From positions 1 through 10,050 of the forward strand of contig RGBY01000077.1 in the NCBI GenBank assembly GCA_009919445.1: a DNA stretch of 10,050 nucleotides, given 5' to 3'. A program made the translations under genes and the position numbers. This DNA comes from Planctomycetia bacterium. Its GTDB lineage: Bacteria; Planctomycetota; Planctomycetia; Pirellulales; UBA1268. This document shows, piece after piece, positions 6,518-10,050 of the stretch; positions within the stretch are counted from its first letter, which is position 1; each line of letters starts with the position of its first letter. The notes below the pieces were generated by a model. It was given only the letters and a program-made list of their open reading frames with translations, did no database searches and was not told where the DNA came from.

Positions 6518-7520
6518 TCGTCGGAACCTGTGGGCTGTCTGCGATGTTGACCCAGACATGAACGTGGGGTGCCCCACGGAAGTGCCAGACAAAAGCTGGC
6601 CCCTCAAGACGCCAGTTGTCCCAGACGCCATCGTTTCCGAGGTCACCCTGTCGGTAGAACACCATCCGGCAGGCCTCGAGCCCTCCCTGGGCGGTCAGGC
6701 AGCGGTGGACTTCAGCCTGATCAGTACTGCGGAAGGGTTCGAGCAGCAATGCGACAACACGATCGAGTTCGGCTCGCTGGTCGGCAGTGAGGTCTGCAAC
6801 GGACAATCCGGGCCGCTGTACGTTGCCGGGAAAACTGACGGCGTTCTCCTTTGGTGCGCGGCGGATGAGTGCCCTGCTCCGCTGCTTGCCGTCAAGCATT
6901 GCAAAAACCTGATTGGCAGCGACGGCCTGTGGCCAAAAGACGTTTTCAGGATGGCCTGGTTCTTCGGTGAAACTACCCGTGTCGTGACCATAGAAAATTG
7001 GACCGCCGAAGGCGACGTGGTCGGCCGAGTCACCGTCGCAACGCAGCGTCATGTGTCGGCCAGTCAGCAGAAACTGAAACTGCCCGGAGCCCGGCTCGCC
7101 CAACAGCGCGATACTCTGGCCATAGCCAAATCCGCCGCAGTCATCTTCGAGTTGACGATCAAACCGTGGCTGCCAGGCCGGTGTGATGAGGGACTCGAAG
7201 ATCTCACGAATGAGTCCTTGTTGTGTCGTGGTGAAAAAGTCACTCGCGACTTCAGGCTGGGTGGCCTGCCAGTTGTTGGCAACCCGCGTTCGCAGGAGGC
7301 CGAATTTGGGATGCTGGTAGTTCCACGGAAAGCAGATCTGCTGTCGTTGAGCGGGGGTGAGTGAGGCGTGAAGGTGTCCCGCCAGCGTTTCTGCAGCGGG
7401 GGCAGCAGCAGGTTCTGCGGCGAAGAGTTCCGGACGAGTGCCTCCGGGAATCAGGGCGGCTAGGCCTGCCGCAGAAGCGGTGTGCAGGAAATGGCGTCGT
7501 GATGAGGGTGAGAGAGTCAT
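6510..7520 (-). CDS. Tat-exported DUF3500-family protein of unknown function
   Basis: This 336-residue protein begins with a twin-arginine signal (SRRHFLHTASAAGLAAL, RR at 8-9) and a cleavage-like AAEPAAA region near residue 35-40, so it should be exported folded, perhaps with a cofactor. The body resembles DUF3500: GFGYGQSIALLGEPG (130-144), QFQFLLTGRHMTLRC (147-161) with FGGPIFYGHD (171-180), and the C-terminal RLEGPAFVWHFRGAPHVHVWVNIAD (304-328), rich in aromatic and His residues. H156, H179, H313, H319 and H321 could bind metal, but I know of no biochemical function for the family. Length fits the family. The start at 7520 is fixed by the Tat signal, with a GAGG about 10 nt upstream. It is the first gene of a likely two-gene unit with the ThiO-like oxidase, overlapping it in ATGCCTAA. 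An exported partner for a cytoplasmic oxidase is unusual. The family assignment is from memory of motifs and should be checked. Confidence 0.75.
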   Translation of the reverse strand: MTLSPSSRRHFLHTASAAGLAALIPGGTRPELFAAEPAAAPAAETLAGHLHASLTPAQRQQICFPWNYQHPKFGLLRTRVANNWQATQPEVASDFFTTTQQGLIREIFESLITPAWQPRFDRQLEDDCGGFGYGQSIALLGEPGSGQFQFLLTGRHMTLRCDGDSADHVAFGGPIFYGHDTGSFTEEPGHPENVFWPQAVAANQVFAMLDGKQRSRALIRRAPKENAVSFPGNVQRPGLSVADLTADQRAELDRVVALLLEPFRSTDQAEVHRCLTAQGGLEACRMVFYRQGDLGNDGVWDNWRLEGPAFVWHFRGAPHVHVWVNIADSPQVPTNA

Positions 7521-7567
7521 CGATCGAGAACCTCGCTGAGATGGGTGTGATCACCGGCTCGGGCCAC

Positions 7568-7573
7568 ATAATA
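7568..7573 (-). promoter_or_regulatory. Possible -10 box for the DUF3500/amine oxidase unit
   Basis: The minus strand reads TATTAT (7573-7568), five of six matches to TATAAT, 47 nt upstream of the DUF3500 ATG in the 88-nt gap after mutM. No good -35 lies at the usual 16-18 nt spacing; TTGGGC is a few bases too far upstream. A promoter here fits the gap, but the case is weak and read-through from mutM is the alternative. Confidence 0.25.
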
Positions 7574-7594
7574 TCGTATCAGGATCGGCTAGAT

Positions 7595-7638
7595 TTTTGC
7601 CCAAACGGTCAGAGGCGTTTTTGGCACTGGGGGCAAAA
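7595..7638 (-). repeat. Inverted repeat spanning the mutM stop codon
   Basis: TTTTGCCC (7595-7602) and GGGCAAAA (7631-7638) are perfect 8-nt inverted arms around a 28-nt loop containing the mutM stop (7609-7611). In the minus-strand RNA the distal arm ends in A residues, not U, so it is not an intrinsic terminator. One arm encodes part of the zinc finger (the CPQ region), so the pairing may be coincidental. Confidence 0.25.
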
Positions 7639-8409
7639 GCAGGTTGACCGCTGGGCCTGAATAATCCGACGAATAGTGGTGCCGCACTGCGTGCAGGCGC
7701 TGCCGTCACGGCCGTAAATCTGATGGCACCGCTGGAACCGTCCGGGGCGATTGTCTGCGGTTCGGTAGGTTTCGTCTCCGATCGAAGAGCCCTCGAGGCG
7801 AACGGCCCGCCGAAGAATGGTGCGTCCATGGAAGGCGATTTGGTCGCAGACGGCCCGGCTGAGTCGGTGGCAGCGGCTGCGAGGGTCGATGCCGGCAGCG
7901 AAAAGCATTTCGGCGGCGTAGATGTTACCGATTCCGGCAGTTACTCGCTGGTCGAGAAGGGCGACCTTAATGGCCCGCCGCGAATGATGAATGGCAGCGT
8001 AAAGTTCGGGGCCGGTCAGGCAAAGGGCGTCTGGGCCAATGGTCGGTGGCCCGTAGCGAGTCGCCAGGGCATCCGCATCCAGCGGGCCGCCGTTGTCCAG
8101 CGCCACGACAAGCCGCACATGCTGGTCTGTGGGAGGAGGCACCCGGAGAAGCAGACCGGTCATGCGGGGCTCGATGACCAGCCAAACTGGCTTCGAATTG
8201 GCTGCTCGCAGTTCGATGACAGCCCTTTTTCCGATTCGGGTCACGGCGTTGATCTGGCGGCCTGCGAGCTGGCGAGCCAGCAGGGACGGCCGTGGACTCA
8301 TCGGGCTTGGTCGCCGCGTCCGGCGTGGGGTGGTGACCTCGGTAATCGTGCGCCCGACAATGTCACGAATGCCACGGCACATGGTCTCGACTTCAGGAAG
8401 TTCCGGCAT
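7609..8409 (-). CDS. mutM: Formamidopyrimidine-DNA glycosylase (MutM/Fpg)-like, shortened void-filling loop
   Basis: A 266-residue base-excision repair enzyme of the Fpg/Nei family, which removes oxidised purines such as 8-oxoguanine and nicks the abasic site. The start is certain: MPELPEVE gives the catalytic P2 (Schiff base) and E3. GKR (60-62, K61) matches the conserved lysine and MTG (83-85) the void-filling methionine. The helix-two-turn-helix region LLDQRVTAGIGNIYAAEMLFAAG (151-173, N162) is intact. The C-terminal zinc finger has C239-x2-C242 and C259-x2-C262, with R254 in QRSTCFCPQC. The oddity is around residues 100-125: VRLVVALDNGGP runs straight into LDADALATRYGPP, whereas E. coli MutM has about 15 more residues carrying DPRRFG, with the void-filling Arg and Phe. 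Total length stays close to E. coli (269) because other loops are longer. It is divergently arranged to trpB. The family is certain; 8-oxoG preference is less so, given the missing loop. Confidence 0.93.
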   Translation of the reverse strand: MPELPEVETMCRGIRDIVGRTITEVTTPRRTRRPSPMSPRPSLLARQLAGRQINAVTRIGKRAVIELRAANSKPVWLVIEPRMTGLLLRVPPPTDQHVRLVVALDNGGPLDADALATRYGPPTIGPDALCLTGPELYAAIHHSRRAIKVALLDQRVTAGIGNIYAAEMLFAAGIDPRSRCHRLSRAVCDQIAFHGRTILRRAVRLEGSSIGDETYRTADNRPGRFQRCHQIYGRDGSACTQCGTTIRRIIQAQRSTCFCPQCQKRL

Positions 8410-8486
8410 TTGGAGTACGGGCGAGCTGGTTTAGGAATGGACAATAGCGTGGGTCGGGGGGAGGGTCGCGAAATCGCTCCTCAGGC

Positions 8487-8492
8487 TACAAT
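8487..8492 (+). promoter_or_regulatory. Probable -10 box of the trpBA unit
   Basis: TACAAT matches TATAAT at five of six positions. It would place the transcript start near 8499-8502, giving a leader of roughly 85 nt before the trpB ATG. The -35 region at the standard spacing is GC-rich and does not resemble TTGACA, so activation or an alternative sigma factor is possible. Confidence 0.4.
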
Positions 8493-8531
8493 AGGGCTGT
8501 GACCGCGGCCGCCGCCTCGTTCGATGGTAGG

Positions 8532-8579
8532 CTCCAGTGCGCTGCGTGTCCGAATTCTGGTGAACCCCGTCTCCTGGAG
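8532..8579 (+). promoter_or_regulatory. trpB ribosome binding site with a complementary upstream arm
   Basis: GGAG at 8576-8579 lies 6 nt before ATG 8586, a standard Shine-Dalgarno that fixes this start over an upstream in-frame GTG at 8499. CTCCAG at 8532-8537 is the exact reverse complement of CTGGAG at 8574-8579. The stem can be extended outward by two G-U pairs and one A-U pair (8529-8531 with 8580-8582), with a 36-nt loop. If formed, it would bury the ribosome binding site. The RBS is clear; the regulatory stem is inferred. Confidence 0.5.
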
Positions 8580-8585
8580 TTTTCG

Positions 8586-9818
8586 ATGTCTACTGCCTCT
8601 GCTGCTGACAGGCCGCTCTCCCAGGTTCCCGACCGACTGGGTCGGTTTGGCCAATTCGGTGGCCGGTACGTGCCGGAGACGCTTTCCGCCGCGCTCGACC
8701 AGTTGCAGCAGGCCTATGACGAGGCTGTCGCAGACCCCGCCTTTGCGGAGGAACTCAACGGCCTGCTCGGAGCGTTTGTCGGTCGGCCCACCCCCCTGCT
8801 CTTTGCCCGCCGGCTCACCGAGCTGGCAGGTGGGGCGCAGATTTATCTCAAGCGGGAGGATCTCAGCCATACCGGGGCCCACAAAATCAACAACACACTG
8901 GGTCAGGCTCTGTTGGCAATGCGGATGGGCAAGCGGCGGATCATCGCCGAGACCGGTGCTGGCCAGCACGGGGTCGCCACAGCGACGGCCTGTGCCAAGT
9001 TCGGACTGGAATGTGTTGTCTACATGGGGGCTGAAGACGTTCGCCGTCAGGCTCCTAACGTGCGGACGATGCGGTTGATGGGGGCAGAGGTGCGACCAGT
9101 CGAGAGTGGCTCGCGAACGCTGCGGGATGCCATCAATGAGGCAATGCGAGACTGGATGGCCTCGGTGGAGACAACGCATTACATCATCGGCTCCGTGGTG
9201 GGGCCGCATCCGTTTCCTCGGATCGTCCGGGATTTCCAATCGGTGATTGGCCGGGAAACCATCGACTACTGCCAGCAGTTGTTCGGTCGGCTTCCCGACA
9301 CGGTGGTCGCCTGCGTCGGTGGTGGCAGCAATGCGGCAGGTATGTTTTATCCATTCGTTGATCATGCCGGGGTACGGCTGGTCGGTGTTGAGGCTGGCGG
9401 GCGGTCCAGCGGTCAAGGTGAGCATGCCGCTCCACTGAGCTATGGCAGTCCCGGTATCCTGCACGGCAGCCTCAGCTATGTGTTGCAGGATGCAGATGGA
9501 CAGACTGCCGATGTGCATTCGGTATCCGCCGGTCTGGACTACCCCGGGGTCGGTCCTGAGCACAGTTACTGGAGAGACACTGGGCGGGTTGAATACACCA
9601 GTGTCACGGATGCCAGTGCGCTGGCAGCCTTTGATACCGTCGCGCGGCAGGAGGGTATTCTGCCCGCACTCGAGACATCTCATGCATTCGCCTGGGCAGT
9701 CGAAGAGGCGGCAGCCATGCGGCCCGACCAGATTCTGGTGGTCTGCCTCTCGGGCCGAGGCGAGAAGGATGCCGCTGAAATTGCCCGCCTGCGCGAGCAG
9801 ACAGACGGGGCTGATTGA
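8586..9818 (+). CDS. trpB: Tryptophan synthase beta chain
   Basis: The 410-residue PLP enzyme condenses indole with L-serine to give L-tryptophan, working as the beta subunit of the alpha2beta2 tryptophan synthase complex in the cytosol. Canonical TrpB1 features are complete: GRFGQFGGRYVPETL (19-33), GRPTPLLFA (66-74), HTGAHKINN (95-103, K100 forms the PLP Schiff base), AETGAGQHG (121-129, E122 is the catalytic acid), the phosphate-binding GGGSNA (245-250), GLDYPGVGPEH (316-326, D318 for allosteric coupling) and CLSGRGEKD (387-395, S389 at the pyridine nitrogen). Length is normal. The start at 8586 has GGAG 6 nt upstream; the frame is open back to 8499, but those extra codons do not look like TrpB. 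trpA follows after 65 nt in the same direction. trpC and trpF are not adjacent upstream, since mutM points away, so this is a separate trpBA unit. Confidence 0.98.
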   Translation: MSTASAADRPLSQVPDRLGRFGQFGGRYVPETLSAALDQLQQAYDEAVADPAFAEELNGLLGAFVGRPTPLLFARRLTELAGGAQIYLKREDLSHTGAHKINNTLGQALLAMRMGKRRIIAETGAGQHGVATATACAKFGLECVVYMGAEDVRRQAPNVRTMRLMGAEVRPVESGSRTLRDAINEAMRDWMASVETTHYIIGSVVGPHPFPRIVRDFQSVIGRETIDYCQQLFGRLPDTVVACVGGGSNAAGMFYPFVDHAGVRLVGVEAGGRSSGQGEHAAPLSYGSPGILHGSLSYVLQDADGQTADVHSVSAGLDYPGVGPEHSYWRDTGRVEYTSVTDASALAAFDTVARQEGILPALETSHAFAWAVEEAAAMRPDQILVVCLSGRGEKDAAEIARLREQTDGAD

Positions 9819-9873
9819 CCCAGGCCCCGGGTCTTGATCAGGCGGCATACAGTCATCGGAAAAAAGACGGAAA

Positions 9874-9876
9874 GGA
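9874..9876 (+). promoter_or_regulatory. trpA ribosome binding site
   Basis: The purine-rich AAAGGA core (GGA at 9874-9876) stands 7 nt before ATG 9884. A GTG at 9881 directly abuts this ATG in frame, so either could initiate; the spacing favours the ATG. Confidence 0.45.
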
Positions 9877-9883
9877 AAAAGTG

Positions 9884-10050
9884 ATGGCCACAGCGACCGG
9901 GAGTGAGGGGACTGGAACAGCAGCCGTGCAGCAGGCTTTTGCCGCGGCTGCAGCCGCGGGGCGACAGGCCGTCGCTCCGTTTGTGACAGCCGGTGACCCC
10001 GACATTGAGACTACTCTTGCAGTACTTGAGGCTCTTGATCGAGCTGGGGC
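9884..10050 (+). CDS. trpA: Tryptophan synthase alpha chain (5' part, cut by the window edge)
   Basis: The first 55 codons are present before the window ends. The encoded start contains APFVTAGDPDIETTLAVLEAL (31-51), which matches the TrpA N-terminal beta-strand motif x-P-F/Y-x-x-A-G-D-P-D. TrpA cleaves indole-3-glycerol phosphate to indole and glyceraldehyde 3-phosphate and passes the indole through a tunnel to TrpB. The catalytic Glu and Asp lie beyond the window, so the active site cannot be checked. The first 25 or so residues are unusually Ala/Gly/Thr-rich (AFAAAAAAG at 18-26), where most TrpA proteins have a short helix with a F-x-x-L-K pattern; this looks like lineage drift. It sits 65 nt after trpB with its own RBS and is very likely cotranscribed. 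Confidence 0.93.
   Translation, partial: MATATGSEGTGTAAVQQAFAAAAAAGRQAVAPFVTAGDPDIETTLAVLEALDRAG

Larger units (their letters stand above)
8410..8585. promoter_or_regulatory. Divergent mutM/trpB promoter region
   Basis: These 176 nt separate the two head-to-head start codons and hold no gene. A good -10 for trpB is TACAAT at 8487-8492 (+), with no clear -35. On the minus strand TATTGT (8446-8441), 31 nt from the mutM ATG, is a possible -10. ACAATAG occurs twice (8441-8447 and 8488-8494). GCGAAATCGC at 8468-8477 is a small dyad (GCGA/TCGC) overlapping the expected trpB -35 area, so an operator there is conceivable. No leader peptide with Trp codons is evident, so classical trp attenuation is not supported. 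Confidence 0.4.

Noticed and set aside
6518..6646. N-terminal 43-residue extension of the amine oxidase
   Set aside because: The Rossmann motif normally begins within the first few residues; the extension lies wholly inside the DUF3500 coding region and has no signal peptide.
6180..7364. A 394-codon open frame on the plus strand across the amine oxidase and DUF3500 genes
   Set aside because: It is antisense to two genes with clear family motifs and shows no recognisable domain; long antisense frames are common in GC-rich coding DNA.
7723..8502. A 259-codon plus-strand frame opposite mutM
   Set aside because: It is a shadow of mutM with no family motif; mutM has the MPELPEVE start and zinc finger.
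8499..8585. Upstream GTG extension of trpB (29 codons)
   Set aside because: The extension has no TrpB similarity that I recognise, and a good GGAG stands 6 nt before ATG 8586.
8499..8585. Trp attenuator leader peptide upstream of trpB
   Set aside because: No short frame with tandem Trp codons is present; only isolated TGG triplets occur, and no terminator hairpin with a U-run.
9817..9833. GACCC/GGGTC hairpin at the trpB stop as a terminator
   Set aside because: The stem is only 5 bp, has no U-tract, and is followed within 65 nt by trpA in the same direction with its own RBS.
8481..9848. A 455-codon open frame on the minus strand covering all of trpB
   Set aside because: It mirrors trpB, is rich in Pro/His/Arg/Gly as expected of an antisense reading, and has no motif; trpB itself is complete and canonical.

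Overview
The window looks like ordinary chromosomal DNA from a moderately high-GC Gram-negative bacterium, most probably a planctomycete or a relative in the PVC group. This is an inference. It rests on the combination of a secreted GH95 fucosidase, a hydroxypyruvate-isomerase-like TIM barrel next to an SSS symporter, a Tat-type (SRRHFL) DUF3500 protein, weak or missing Shine-Dalgarno sequences, and a trpBA unit that starts on its own. I saw no RNA gene, mobile element, CRISPR array or phage gene.

Layout: six genes lie on the minus strand and two on the plus strand. Read 5'->3' on the minus strand they are: mutM/fpg-like glycosylase (8409-7609); DUF3500 protein (7520-6510) overlapping a ThiO-like FAD amine oxidase (6517-5348) by 8 nt; an intergenic leader with competing inverted repeats; an SGLT-type Na+/sugar symporter (5172-3535) followed after 6 nt by a hydroxypyruvate-isomerase-like protein (3528-2761); a 286-nt spacer with hairpins; and a GH95 alpha-L-fucosidase (2474-36). 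On the plus strand, trpB (8586-9818) and the 5' part of trpA (9884 to the edge) run away from mutM. The 176-nt region between mutM and trpB is a divergent promoter region.

How the genes may work together: the fucosidase (exported), the Na+/sugar symporter and the sugar isomerase-like enzyme would make a plausible hydrolyse, import and isomerise route for a sugar released from fucosylated glycans. The GH95 gene is probably a separate transcript, and the substrate is not proven. TrpB and TrpA form tryptophan synthase. The DUF3500/ThiO pair appears translationally coupled, and its joint role is unknown.

The most unusual observation is in the MutM-like protein. Its catalytic residues and zinc finger are intact, but about 15 residues that normally carry the D-x-R-R-F/L-G void-filling loop appear to be missing. 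Other points worth a look are a potential stem that buries the trpB Shine-Dalgarno, and two mutually exclusive (or pseudoknot-forming) stems upstream of the symporter operon. I did not find a convincing new multi-gene defence or mobile system.
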